Source: Ichthyophis bannanicus
Taxonomy: Eukaryota; Chordata; Amphibia; Gymnophiona; Ichthyophiidae
Length of the DNA stretch: 64,000 nucleotides
NCBI GenBank assembly: GCA_033557465.1
Contig: CM066033.1
Span: forward strand, 1,301,871,022-1,301,935,021
Reading direction: 5' to 3'
Program-made: the position numbers and the translations under genes
Shown here: positions 42,983-54,013 of the stretch, piece by piece
How positions within the stretch are numbered: the first letter of the stretch is position 1
Layout of the letters: every line of letters starts with the position of its first letter
Notes under the pieces: generated by a model
What the model saw: only the letters and a program-made list of their open reading frames with translations
Told to the model about the DNA's origin: nothing
Databases searched by the model: none

Positions 42983-43598
42983 CATGGTGCGACTGCACCT
43001 TGAATATTGAGTGCAATTTTAGTTGCCATATCTTAAAAAGGATGTAGCAGAATTAGATAAAGTACAGAGCAGAGCCACCAAAGTGGAAAAGGGGATGGAA
43101 GGATACCCCTATGAGGAAAGGGTTAAAAGGAACTTGGAAAAGAGGTGGCTGAGGGGAGATGTTATAGAAGTCTATAAATAAATGAATAGAGTGGAACGGG
43201 TAAAAGTAGATCGGTTGTTTACTTCATCAAAAAGTAGAAAGACGAGGGGACACACAATGAAGCTACAATGTAACCCATTTAAGACTAATGAGAGAAAATA
43301 TTTTTTCATTTAACCTGTAATGAAACTCTGGAATTCGTTACTGGAGGATGTAGGAAAAGCTGCTGGTCCAGCTAGGTTTAAAAAAGGTTTGGACAAGTTC
43401 CTGGAGGAAAGGTCCATAAACCATTATTAAAGAGGACTAGTGAAATGCACTGCTTACCCGGGACAAGCATTGAGGAACCTGTGTACCTATTTGGGACCCT
43501 GACAGGAACTTGTGACCTGGATTGACCCCTCTTGGAAATAGGATAGTGGGCTTGACGGACCTTGCTCTGACCCACTGTAGCATTTCTTATGTTCTTAT
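42983..43598 (+). mobile_element. CR1 LINE (family B), copy 3
   Basis: Plus-strand, starting in the RT C-terminal region (CATGGTGCGACTGCACCTTG) and running through an [12 protein letters not shown] end at about 43420 and the 3' UTR to the octamer tail (ATTTCTTATGTTCTTAT) at about 43598. More diverged than copy 1. All three CR1 B pieces lie head-to-tail. Confidence 0.8.
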
Positions 43599-43885
43599 CT
43601 TGTCAGCTCTTCCCTATTACCACTTTTGTGAAGAGGTACCACATCACCCCTTCTCCAGTCCTGAGGAACTTCTTCTGTCTCCAAGGATCTGTTAAAAACA
43701 TCCTTTAATGGCCCTGCAAGAACCTCTCTGAGCTCTTTCAGTATCCTGTGATGTATCCCATCCGGTCCCATGGCCTTGTCCACTTTCAGTTTTGCAAGCT
43801 GTTCTAACACATCATCTTCTGTAAATGGTGCGGGATCTGCTCCATTCCAATTGGTATATTTGTCAGTCGTACGTGTGGCTGCCAG
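43599..43885 (-). mobile_element. CR1 LINE (family A), upstream RT part
   Basis: The minus strand reads ADPAPFTEDDVLEQLAKLKV, AMGPDGIHHRILKELREVL, and VPQDWRRGDVVPLHKSGNRE (43860-43600), the fingers region of the RT. It is in frame with the sequence resuming at 41865. Upstream endonuclease is missing. Confidence 0.85.
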
Positions 43886-45200
43886 GACCTATTGCTCTGC
43901 TTTTACTATAGCTGTTCTCTGCTGCCTCTCCAGAAGCTGCTGCCCTAGGCAGACTCCTAGTTTGCCTAGTGGTTGGGCCGGACCTGCACTGTTTATCCAT
44001 TTAGCAGGTAAATTCTACTGCTGAACAGATAAATGCTGGCAGCACACGTGGACTGCCTTCAACCCTGCCTCCCTCAATATACATAACTTTTGTGTGTAAA
44101 GCCCATGATGGTGTGTTATGCAGCTTAGTCCCTTTGCTTTTATTATGCTATGAGAGGGTCCAGATTTCTTTTCTGTGGAATGAGTGAAGACTGAATGTGT
44201 GTGAGGAGACAGACTTCACGGAGAACGGAGAGCCCTGGAGCTGACTGAATCCTTCCCTCTCCCCATCCCACAGGAACCTGAAGGTGAGTCTTCCCCTTCA
44301 CCTAATAACCCAGAGGACAGGGGTTCACAAGAGGGTATCAGAAGGGTCCTTACAGTTGTAAACAGCAATTTGATTACTCCTTAGCCACCAAGATAAACAC
44401 CACATACTGTCCTGGTCTTTCATCATCTGCTAAATATCTCATTCCTCTGCACTCTCCATTCTTCCAATCTGTGCTATATCCCTCTAAAGCCAGGGACCCG
44501 GGGCTGGTCCTACGGCTGCTGCAATCTGGGCTGTATAAAACCTTTCTATTTAGTAGTCACTAGGGCTCATCAATGCTGGGCTGGTGAAGTGCTTAGATTG
44601 CCACTGTTAGATATGCAGAAGCCCCAAAGTCTGCTCGGTAGCTATGCCTCCTTCAGATTGAGGTAGGCTTGGGGCCTCTGTAGCATGGGGGCCCAGGGAA
44701 ATCGCCCTGTTTGTCACCCCTAATGCCAGTCCTGGCTGCAAGAGGATACATGCCATTATAGGGAGTCAGCTCTTGTTGGCACCAGAGTGGCATTGAAGAG
44801 TTCCATGCCAATCCTTGGACAGTAGGTGACCCTTGTTGACCTAAATAAATATACAGTACTGAGTAAGAAGAAGAGAAACAATGGGGGGGGGGGGGGACAA
44901 GGGAATGGGAGACCTAAACTGTATTCCAGTTTAAGTATCCCGAGGACTTTAGGGAGGAAACGTTTTTAACACATAAGTGTCTATTTTTAATGTATTTTGT
45001 AAAGATACATAGGCGCCTATTTAATGTCTTCATAAAATATCAGGGATAAATCAGAAGAAACTGAAACTAGATTGAAAGTGCAGTGAAAATGTTAGTGCGT
45101 AATGTAAAGTAGGTCCATATGCTTGTATTTTATAAAATTCATTTGTAATTTGCAGATCTGCCCATGTGTCCTCACGCTCCTCCCCTGAGCAGGCCGACTC
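43886..45200. other. No gene recognised; hAT-like ends and a G run
   Basis: A phrase at 43930-43995 (CTGCCCTAGGCAGACTCC... GGGCCGGACCTGC) looks like a hAT MITE end, and another at 44690-44745 ends CCAGTCCTGGCTG. A 14-G run is at 44883-44896. A splice-like acceptor/donor pair around GAACCTGAAG is at 44274-44283. No reading frame is convincing. Confidence 0.4.
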
Positions 45201-45764
45201 TACAGTTATACACCTGGGACCGGCACTGTTCAATGTATTTGTGAGTGATATTGCTGAAGGACTGAATGGAAAAGTCTGTCTTTTTGCAGACACGGAAATT
45301 TGCAACAGAGTGGACTCCCCTGAGGGAGTGGAGAACATGAGGAAAGATCTACAAAAGCTGGAAGAATGGTCTAATGCTTGGCAGTTAAAATTTAATGTGA
45401 AGAAGTGCAGTGTCATGCACTTGGGACGCAGAAATCCAAGGGAATTGTATGTGATAGGGGGCGAGAGGTTGTTGTACACGGACCAGGAGAAAGACCTTGG
45501 AGTGATTGTTTCTGAGGATCTCAAGGTGGCAAAAACAGTGCAACAAGGTGGTGGCAAAAGCCAGGAGGATGTTGGGTTGCGTACAAAGAGGAATTACCAG
45601 CAGAAAGGAAGAGGTACTAATGCCACTGTACAAGTCATTAGTGAGGCCTCACTTGGAATACTGTGTTCAGTTTTGGAGACCGTATCTCGCAAAGGATGTA
45701 AAAAGACTGGAAATGGTTCAGCGGAAGGCAACCAAAATGATTTGGAGCCTGTGTCAGAAGACTT

Positions 45765-47527
45765 ATTCTTTATTCTTTATTCAAAACATTTGATATACCG
45801 CCCATTGCTGGAGCGTCAAAGAGATGTACAATAATAGCCAAGTGCAACTGGTGAAAGTAAAGGAGGAAGAAGGAACGCCATCGGTACGATAGGAGAGCCA
45901 ATAGAAAAGAAGAGAGAAGGATAGTAAGGACAGTGGTAGACCCAGGGGGACGCTACAGATAAAGACAAAGGATGCTACAAATAAAGACCAAGACAAGAGG
46001 TGGTAGACCGGACTGCTGGTGGATGGGAGGGGCTGTAACCTGAATACCAGAGAATGTAAGGCGATATTGCAGAGGGGAGTAGTTCAGTGGCATCTTGGTG
46101 AATGGAAATCGGGAGGAATAGGGAGATCGTAAGCCTGGCAGTAAAGGTGGATCTTGAGAAGGGCCTTGAACTGGGAAAAGGATGCTTCAGTACAGAGAAG
46201 GTGGGGCAGAGAGTTCTAGAGGGCAGGACTCAAGAAGAAAAAAGCAGCATGACGGGTCGATTCGAGGTGGGCCTGGACAGGGGATGGAAGGAGGAGATGA
46301 TTACTGTGGGCTGAACGAAGTAGACGGGGATTTGGCTGGAGGTAGATGATGTCGGCGAGGTACTGGGGTGTACTGGTGTGAAGAACCTTATGAGTAATGG
46401 TGAGAAGCTTGTACAGGAAACAAACTTTGATAGGAAGCCAGTGAAGGGAAAGAAGACAGGGAGTCCCATGATCCTGAGGGGAGGAGTGAGTGAGAAGACA
46501 TGCAGCTGTGTTCTGAACTAGTTGGAGCCGACGAAGCTGATATTGGGGGAGACCTGCGAAAAGTGAATTGCAGTAATCGAGTCGAGAAATCACCAAAGAG
46601 AGGACAAGAGTAGTAAGAGAGGAGAGGGGAAGAAAGGGACGAACAGCCCGGATTCTATGAAGATGGAAGAATGAGCTACGTACAAATATGGAGATGTGCT
46701 GGTGAAAGGAGAGGGAGGAATCAAGAGTAATACCGAGGTAGCAAAGAACAGAGACCAGAGGAATCGGGGAAGCAGCCATAAGAGGCGCCAAAGTGGGGGA
46801 AGGGGCACCAAGGGTGAACCAAATAGCGGCTGACTGAGGGATTAACATGTAGGTAGTTGCTAGCAAACCAGTCAGAAACAGAGGTAAGGCAGGTGTTGAG
46901 AGCCGAGAGATCCGGGGCTGAGGGACTTGTATGGTGAACCAGAAGAATATCATCGGCAAAGAAGTAGGCCGAGATGCCAGCCTGTTGTATAAGCAGGGCC
47001 AGGGGAGCGAGGATAGAACCCTGGGGGACACAACAATGAAGAGGGAAGGAGGGAGAGGTGATGGATCCTGAACAGATAGAAAAAGTGCGAGACGAAAGGA
47101 AGGACCGAAACCATTGTAGAACAGTGCCGTGGATACCGAGATCTGATAGACGAGAGAGGAGTGTGCAGTGATCTACCACGTCGAACGCAGCAGAGAGGTC
47201 CAAAGAAACAGCGATAGATATGTCACCACGGTCGTGAGAGCGGTGCAACTCGCTAAGAAGTGCCAAGAGAATAGTTTCAGTACTATGGCCAGCCCGGAAT
47301 CCAGATTGGCGAGGGTGAAGAGAGAGAGAGAGTGGAATCGAGGTGAGAGGTAAGTTGGTGAAAAACAAGTCTTTCAAGAATCTTTGACAGAAAAGGAAGG
47401 TTGGAGACAGGACGCCAGTTTGCAGGAACAGAGGGATCAAGATTAGCTTTTTTAAGAAGAGGACGAACCAAGGCGTGCTTCCAGCGGGAAGGGAAGCAGC
47501 CAGAGCTCAAACTAGAATTTATGAGAC
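45765..47527 (-). mobile_element. L2-like LINE inserted in CR1 family A
   Basis: 1.76-kb minus-strand LINE, 5'-truncated in the RT fingers. A 7-bp duplication AAGACTT flanks it (45758-45764, 47528-47534). The 3' end at 45765-45800 shows an AAAGAATAAA-type tail and a GCGGTATATC-like hairpin half. Reading from the right: SSGCFPSRWKHALVRPLLKK, ANWRPVSNLPFLSKILER, SLDLSAAFDVVDH, YFFADDILLVH, LHWLPIK. Confidence 0.9.
46216..47515 (-). pseudogene. L2-like reverse transcriptase remnant
   Basis: Minus-strand RT with fingers (about 47510-47390), motif A SLDLSAAFDVVDH (about 47215-47175), motif B VPQGSILAPL (about 47030-47000), motif C YFFADDILLVH (about 46970-46935), then LGITLDSSLSFHQHIS and LHWLPIKV. 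It is spread over two or three frames with shifts near 47290, 47010 and 46830. The ADD box is intact, but the protein is not expressible as one chain. Confidence 0.85.
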
Positions 47528-48040
47528 AAGACTTGAAGACCTAAATATGTACACTCTGGAGGAGAGGAGGGACAGGGGAGATATGTTTCAGACCTTTAAA
47601 TTCTTAAAGAGTATTAATGAATAAAGAAACCTCTTCCAAAGACGGGGAAGCTGTAAAACTAGAGGGCATAACATGAAACTGCAAAGGGGTAAACTGAAAG
47701 GCAATATCAGGAAATACTTTTTCACTGAAAGGGTGGTGGATGCGTGGAAGTGTTGGGGGCAAATACAGCGACAGAATTCAAAATGGCATGGGACAGACAC
47801 AGTGGATCCCTTTATAGCAACAGGATAAAATCAAAATAAGCATAACTATCTCTTATACCTGAACAAATAGGGGTGACTTACACAGAGCAGTGGGTACATC
47901 CCTAAACAAAAGCATGGGGAGGGGTGACCTGCACGGAGCGGCAAGTGCACTTACTCTTGCCGCTTTGCTGGGCAGATTAGATGGACCATGCTGGTCTTTA
48001 TCTGCCACCATATACTACGTATGTTACTATATTATAACAT

Positions 48041-48538
48041 GTATAATTTTACAGGTGAGGTAGTTTCCAAAGAGGCTTTTATGTGTATGTATTGACCATG
48101 ATATGCTTGTGAAAAATCCTCTACCAAGCTGCCTGCTCTTTGTCAGATGACAGTCTTAACTCTTTTCTATGCTTCGTGTCTGGCTTGCCAGTGCCACAGC
48201 TTGAGACATGAGTTCTGAGTGCCCCCCTCCCCCTTACTGATACAGGCTGACAAATAATTTCTGTGGTTTAACACCTAGTTCCTCAAATTAACTGTCAGCT
48301 CATCCTGTGTGAGACCAACAGCTGGTAACACCCAAGATGGAGGGTGAGGATAATAAAGCAAACAGAAGAGGAAGTGGTCCATGCAGAGCGGTAAGATAAA
48401 TTACACACCCGTCTCAATTTACTGCAGCAAACCAACAGCGTTTAACTTCTTGCTTATTTAGCCCTGACCTGGGGACATGTGGCTGCGTTGTTTATTTATA
48501 GAACACCTTAAACAGCAAAGACATATTATTAAAATTTA
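48041..48538. other. No recognised feature
   Basis: About 500 bp between CR1 and E3. Nothing recognised. Confidence 0.4.
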
Positions 48539-48731
48539 GGGCTATGTTTACTAAATCGCGTTAGTGCAGTTCGCGGTAGGAGCCGCGGTAGTGAAAGAAA
48601 CCCAAATAAGGACATGGGCGGTACATCGTTACCACTACCGCGCGTTAGCAAAATTAACGAGCGCTACCGGGCGCCGTGCCACGTTACTGCGCGTCAATCA
48701 TAAGAAGACGTACAGACACAAAGCACTGAAA

Positions 48732-48808
48732 CAGAGCTGTAGCACAATGGTTACGGTACTGACCGCTGTTACAGGCAGCATGGGTTCGAGCCCCCAGTGT
48801 GCCTAACA
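48732..48808 (+). other. tRNA-like Pol III unit at the left end of E3
   Basis: Near-identical to the E2 unit: TAGCACAATGGTTACGG (A box) and GGTTCGAGCCC (B box) at about 48783-48793. Lies about 195 bp inside the terminal repeat. Confidence 0.6.
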
Positions 48809-48904
48809 CAGAAGGCTATCTCAGGCATCACCCTGTACATTACAGAAGGAAAGAGGAGGCATGCTTTTCGTTACGCTGAGTATTGGTGTCAGAAAAACAC
48901 CCTC

Positions 48905-49005
48905 GGAATGTGCCTAGCCACGTACGTTGGTACGTGCGTAGCGACGCGCTACATTCGTGCGTGGGTACGTGTTTGCTTACGTGCGTGGTACGTGTGTTTT
49001 TATCA
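48905..49005. repeat. CpG-dense CGTACG array in E3
   Basis: Counterpart of 26985-27115 in E2, with ACGTACG, GTACGTGCG and GCGACGCG words, but the order and number of words differ, showing internal turnover. Confidence 0.6.
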
Positions 49006-49499
49006 GTGTGGACATCTTATATTACAGACTTTGTAGGGCGTCCTGCACCTATGCAGTATGCTAACAGATGTACGTGTGATGGCCTATGGCTTATCAGAGC
49101 CTGTGAGCAGGTGCTGGTGTTTCACAGGGTTGGATTGGGCCAGTCACACCCATGATGCACTGCATGCAAAGCAGCTGTCCACAGATACACACCATGGGGA
49201 ATGCACCCCCACAGCACCTCGGCCTGGTAGGGGGTACCGACTGTGTGTTGTACTGGCACAGAGCAGCTACACACCGTCACATTGTGCGGGTACTGTGCTC
49301 ACCCTGAGGGTGCAGTGAGGCGCCCAGCACTAGGTCCACAGCACCGGCCATGGCGCAGGTCCAAAGCAGTGTTACTGTGTGAGATAGGTAGTTTCTGCAG
49401 GAACACCTTGGACATCTCTGTCTGTTTCAGTCAGGTACAGCCCCCATGCACCACCACCACACCCCTCCCCAGGGCTGAGGGAGGCAAACAGGGTCTCCT

Positions 49500-49720
49500 A
49501 TCAAAGATCCACAGTCTACCGTGCTGCAACGGTGGCAGTAGAGGGGAACATGAACCCCAGTCCTGCTGGGGAACAGACACCCCACAGGGCAGTCAATGCA
49601 GCTCTGTACACAGCCATAACACAATAGCAGACAGACATTAGGCCTGGATATGGTATGCTGCACCCCACCACTATCTGATATTCCCCTGGTGCAAGCCATC
49701 AGCCACTGCACCCTGCAAGC
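49500..49720 (-). pseudogene. PIF/Harbinger-like transposase remnant (E3)
   Basis: The minus strand at 49694-49658 reads LAPGEYQIVVGCS, the clearest copy of the LAxGEYQIVVGD block of PIF/Harbinger transposases. The downstream sequence drifts between frames (HTISRP; later a PPLQ-like stretch). The catalytic DDE residues are not identifiable. Confidence 0.6.
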
Positions 49721-50600
49721 CACTCCATCACAACACCTACCAGCTGCAAACAGTCTGCCAGTGCCCAGTGGAGATGCCTGCACCCAGAACTGGGATGTCA
49801 GCATACACAGCAGGCAAATACATCAGTGACTGGGCCCCAGAAGGAAACCCATATGTATCACATGAGAGAAATACTAGCTAGCACTATGGGAGTGCCTAGC
49901 CATGCTGTGGTCACTGCACAGTCAGGGTGAGAGTGATCTCTCAGCAGGATATACTGAGGTCACCCTGTCTGTGTAGTTGGTGGCCGGGCACTACAATGTG
50001 CCTGTCACTGCCCTATGCCCTGTGCAGATGCACCCTGGCCAGGCCACCCTGTCCGGCCTATACCCATGGTACCTTGCTCCTCATTATGCACATTGGCAGC
50101 CCAATACTGGCAACAGTGCTGGCAGTGTGGGCTGTTGAAGGTGTTTGCAGCCACCACACACTGGATAGACAGACAGCCACCCCCACACCTATGCCAGCAT
50201 TGTGCTACTATAGAGGTGGTCAGCAGCCATACCACCACACCAGTCCTGGGCATAGTACAGGCATGGATATGGTACACAAGAGTGTTGGGGGGTCACTCCC
50301 CAGGGTTGTGAACACTGTCAGAGACCAGACCTGCAGCACACACCGCAGACATCAGAATGATTGTTATGGTGGAGCTCAATGAGCAAAATGTGCTTAACGT
50401 AGGAATTGATATCTGCCAGTTATCAGAGGAAACGTTTGATAGCTGTGTACCATATACCCAGGTGTAGGGTGGCATTGCTAAGGTATGCAACTGCTAGTAT
50501 TGGGAGATACAGGCAGGGCCCAATGTCTTGCCTCTCCAGCTGGCATTGGCCAATGGGGCCTGTGGGTGGGTGTGTGGCCCTGTTGGCTGCTGCTTTACGG

Positions 50601-50793
50601 CAGAGCTCCCCAACTCCAGTCCTGGTGTTCCACACACTGTTCGGGTTTTCATGCTGTCTCTCATAGATATGCATGAGCTACATCTGCATACCATGGGGGT
50701 GGTGCATAGCTATGCAGCACAGGCATCTTTATTAGAGGCAGCATGACACCGGAATGTTGTGGGGCCCTCCAGGACTGCATTTGCGGGACTCTG
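50601..50793. mobile_element. hAT-type MITE inside E3
   Basis: Ends CAGAGCTCCCCAACTCCAG and complement GCGGGACTCTG. Following 8 bp CTATAGGT (E2: CTCTAGGT). Shared insertion point with E1 and E2. Confidence 0.75.
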
Positions 50794-50927
50794 CTATAGG
50801 TAATGTGCCTGTTTCTGGTGTCTGTGTTTGGTGTGGTAAAATATAGGCCATGCGTATGTTCTCTGCACTACAGGAGTGTCTTTACTATCACTGTTTAGTG
50901 GTGGGTAAAAACTATGGGGACTGGGTT

Positions 50928-51011
50928 GGCAGGAGCCCAACTGGGATTTGAACCTGTGACCCTCTGGTCTTACAGGCACTGGCTGTGTCTGTTGCACCAC
51001 ACTGTGGCCAC
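50928..51011 (-). other. tRNA-like Pol III unit at the right part of E3
   Basis: Minus-strand B box GGTTCAAATCCC (50954-50943) and A-box-like GTGTGGTGCAACAG near 51000-50987. Counterpart of the 20909 unit in E1. Faces toward the middle of the element. Confidence 0.55.
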
Positions 51012-51674
51012 AGAGACTGTGCAGTCCCTGGAGTTAGTTAACGGCCTGACGAGTCAGAAACCCTGCTCTACAACAGGTTTACTGTGGCCACATTTACCTT
51101 GTATGCAGACAAAGGTGCACATAAACCGCAGAAATTACCTCACAAAAGGGGCACACACCCATAACCAAGCTGGGCAACAATGATATCATTGGGAAACATT
51201 ACCACACACCCAGGACAGCTCCTTTACAATGTAATGCTCTTTGCAAGGGTCTGCGGAGCGTAGACCCTTCCACACATCATTTCCTTTTAGTTGGTGCTTT
51301 CCATGGAGTGTTGTTCCTTGTTGCCCATTGCTATCACTGTTGCCCAGCTGAATTCTGCTTTTTAAAATGTTTCTTGTGGTCATTTTAACGTTTTATGTGA
51401 TATTTTGTTCTGTGCACATGTATCACACTGCTCACGTTTTGTGGTTTCCCCGGTTTCTGTACATTGCTGACGTAAATGGTTTCTCTTCCCTTTAAATGCC
51501 TTTAACGACAGGTTTTCATTGCGTTGGAGGTGAGCTCTGACACTCCGCGCGTTAGTATGAGGGGAGCCTCTCTCCGCCCACTCTCCGCCCATTGACCCCT
51601 TCTCTCCGCCCACTCTCCACCTTCTGCGCTGTTTTAACGCGCCGCGGAGCTTTACGATCGTTAACTACGCTTAC

Positions 51675-51760
51675 CGCGCGTAGTATGACGTTAACGGTCG
51701 TTAGCGCGTCGGTACGCGCGTTATACGGCACTTACGGTCGTTAACGTCATACTACGCGCG
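51675..51760. repeat. Perfect 22-bp inverted repeat at the E3 right end
   Basis: 51675-51696 is the exact reverse complement of 51739-51760 (CGCGCGTAGTATGACG... with TTAACG). It lies within 30-110 bp of the terminal repeat and is a candidate transposase-binding region. Confidence 0.85.
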
Positions 51761-52086
51761 TTATTCACGTTTAGTAAACATAGCCCTTAGTCTTTAAGTG
51801 GGGCTATGGTTGTTCTCATTATATTAACTGTTTATACAGGGCCTTGCACAAAGCCCTTGCTAAATTCAGCATGGCAGCCAACTGCAGAGAGGCATGGAAA
51901 AATGAAAGGAGAGGTGAACAAAGGATGGAAGGAAGCTGAAGAGGAGAAGCAACAGGGCTGCAAAATGAGCCTTAAGCACCTTCGGGGCACCTTGACGTGG
52001 AAAGGCTGAAAGCTATGGGAGGAGATCAGAGCCCCACCGGAACAGGTACAGGGGGCCAGCTCCCAAGACAGAGCCTTGTGCTATAG

Positions 52087-52230
52087 GAGTGGAAGAGTAG
52101 CCGAATGGTTAAAGGTCTGGGCTAACAACATGAGCAACTGGGTTTGCAGCTCCTTGTGATGTTGGGCAAGTCACTTAACCCTTCAGTGCCTCAAATCCAG
52201 ACTTAGGTTATAAATTCTCCAGGGGCAGCA
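52087..52230 (+). mobile_element. CORE-SINE, second copy
   Basis: tRNA-like head GAGTAGCCGAATGGTTAAAG (52095-) and CORE segment TTGTGATGTTGGGCAAGTCA (52154-). The LINE-type tail after 52200 is diverged. Orientation as in the 37.6-kb copy. Confidence 0.7.
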
Positions 52231-53120
52231 AAATAGCTACCTGCAGCTTGTCTTAAACTTCTGAAAAAGCTGCCAGCTAAATCATTTTCCTCTGACTGCC
52301 ATGAAGGAGGAGATGGGTAAAACAAGGACGGGGGACAGCTGCAAGAGAGACTCGGAGGGTCTTGCTTGAGAAAGGTTTCGTCACCATAGGCACAGAATGG
52401 GACAAAGCCACTTTTAAAATAAGGCCTGCTGTTTAGTTGAGGCAACATAGTTACACGGTTAGTTAGGCTGAAAGGCGATCAGAGATTCATCAAGTCTATC
52501 CTTTTTTTAAAATGTAGCTACTTTATTCAAGTCACAATTACAATGCAGACACATAGATACAGGCTCGGTATATGAATATCCTGATGCATATTAATACATT
52601 CCAGTGAAACAGTTTTCCAATATATATATTCCCTACACACTAGACAGGACTGGCGCTTCTAACAGATGAATTAGGTGGTCTCCTAGAGTGCTTGGGGTGG
52701 GAACGTGGGCAGCCCAGGCAAAAGGGGCAGCGGAACAAAGGGAGCAAGGAGGCAAACCAGCAGCTAAACACCCGGGTAGTGCAGGGCCTCTCCGCACATG
52801 CTCACTGAAGGCCTCCTGCAGCCCCGCCCACTCCGGTGCAGGTTTCCCGTGGTGGAATGGGCATCCTTCAGTGCGTGCCTGTGCTGAGGCTCCTTCACCG
52901 TGGCACTGACCCAGCACCAAGGGACAGAGGAAGGAGAAGGGGTCATGCTGGATTGCTAGGTAGGGGGCCAGGTGATACAGGACTGCAGAGGGGCGGAGGA
53001 GGGGGGTTTCTGGTCCAAAGGGGTAGGGAAACAGCAAGATACTAGATTAATGGGGGGAGGGGGAAGAGAGGGAACAATGAGATGCTGGATTGGAGGAGTC
53101 ACAATATTAAAGATTTAGCT
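52231..53120. other. No gene recognised; possible hAT MITE fragment
   Basis: A phrase at 52647-52700 (AGGACTGGCGCTTCTAAC ... TTAGGTGGTCTCCTAGAG) resembles hAT MITE ends. GC-rich sequence at 52690-53040 shows no other end. No coding signal. Confidence 0.35.
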
Positions 53121-53124
53121 AGAT

Positions 53125-53690
53125 GCCTAATACTTCCACTACAGTACTTATCATTTGTATAGTGTTAAAAGGTATACATAGCACTATACAACTGAGAGGC
53201 AGTCCCTGCTCAATAGAGCTTAAAATCAATGCAAGACAGACAAACACAACAAATGGGACTAGGGTAGAACTAAGAGGGAATGGTTATAACACGCATAGGT
53301 GGGTCAGGATCCAAGAGGTGGGTTTCTAGCTTGGATTTGAATAGGAGCAGAGATGGAGCCTGACTTATGGACTCAGTTAGTCTGTTGACAGTAGAAGAAA
53401 AAGTGATTTGCCTGATGAGTGGCGTTCCCAAGAAGGGGCGTAAGGAGAGATGAGAGGCGAGAGGTAGTGAGGAGCTGCAGAGTGAGTGCACTTGTAGGTC
53501 AGTAGGAGAAGTTTGAACTAGATGTGGAAATGGATAAGGAGCCAGTGCAGTGATTCGAGAAGAAGGGTGATGTGAACTTTGCAATGCTGGTAAAAGATTA
53601 GCCGTGTGGTTGAATTTTGAATGGACTGAAGGGGAGAGAGATGACTGAGGGGGAATATCCTTGCACGTGCCCTGACACCAGCCTCTCTAG
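53125..53690 (-). mobile_element. L2 LINE 3' end
   Basis: Minus strand: RT C-terminal remnant (LLLESLHWLLIHFHI near 53560-53518, then a patch ending FKSKLETHLLDPD near 53304), 3' UTR, and a 3' end near 53130 (TGCTATGTATACCTTTT). Frame broken near 53500. Confidence 0.75.
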
Positions 53691-53856
53691 ACCCGTTGTT
53701 AAACCCAAAACCTCTTTGGCTGTGAGTACCCAAAAAAGCGAAACCTCAGCGTCCATTATACAGAAGATTCTTGAATGAAGCCAAAAGAAATAAAAAGCAC
53801 TGAGCAGAAAGAAGCAGAACTTTATCAGGTTGAAACAACAGCAGAATATATTAGAG

Positions 53857-54013
53857 CAGTGGTTCTCAACTCAGTCCTACAGTGAATGTCCGTGAGAGAG
53901 ATTTGCCTGCAATGCCTCCAGTGTATGCAAATCTATCTCATGCATATTCATTATGGATATACTGTAAACCAGATTGGCTGGGTGTGTCCCGAGGGCTGAG
54001 GTGAGAAGCATTG
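53857..54013. mobile_element. hAT-Charlie-like MITE
   Basis: 157 bp with ends CAGTGGTTCTCAACTCAGTC and a degenerate complement (GTGAGAAGCATTG). The interior is an inverted ATCTATCTCATGCATATTC-type palindrome. Flanks TATTAGAG/TATTTTTC agree only partly, so the target duplication has decayed. Second copy at 56274. Confidence 0.65.

Larger units (their letters stand above)
45205..48040 (+). mobile_element. CR1 LINE (family A), split by an L2-like LINE
   Basis: Plus-strand copy starting at the RT motif B/C region (LGPALFNVFVSDIAEGL at 45207-45257). It is open to about 45530 with ENMRKDLQKLEEWSNAWQLK, then frameshifted. The L2-like LINE interrupts at 45765-47527. The C-terminus and 3' UTR follow (47528-48040), ending ATGTTACTATATTATAACAT. 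Confidence 0.85.
48539..51786 (-). mobile_element. PIF/Harbinger-like transposon copy E3, complete (3.25 kb)
   Basis: The only copy with both ends and a clean target duplication. TTA (48536-48538) precedes GGGCTATGTTTACTAAA, and the inverse end ...TTTAGTAAACATAGCCC is followed by TTA (51787-51789). A TWA 3-bp duplication is the PIF/Harbinger signature. The subterminal region at 51640-51765 is dense in CGTTAACG and CGCGCGTA. Transposase remnant on the minus strand near 49.7 kb; tRNA-like units at both ends. Confidence 0.8.
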
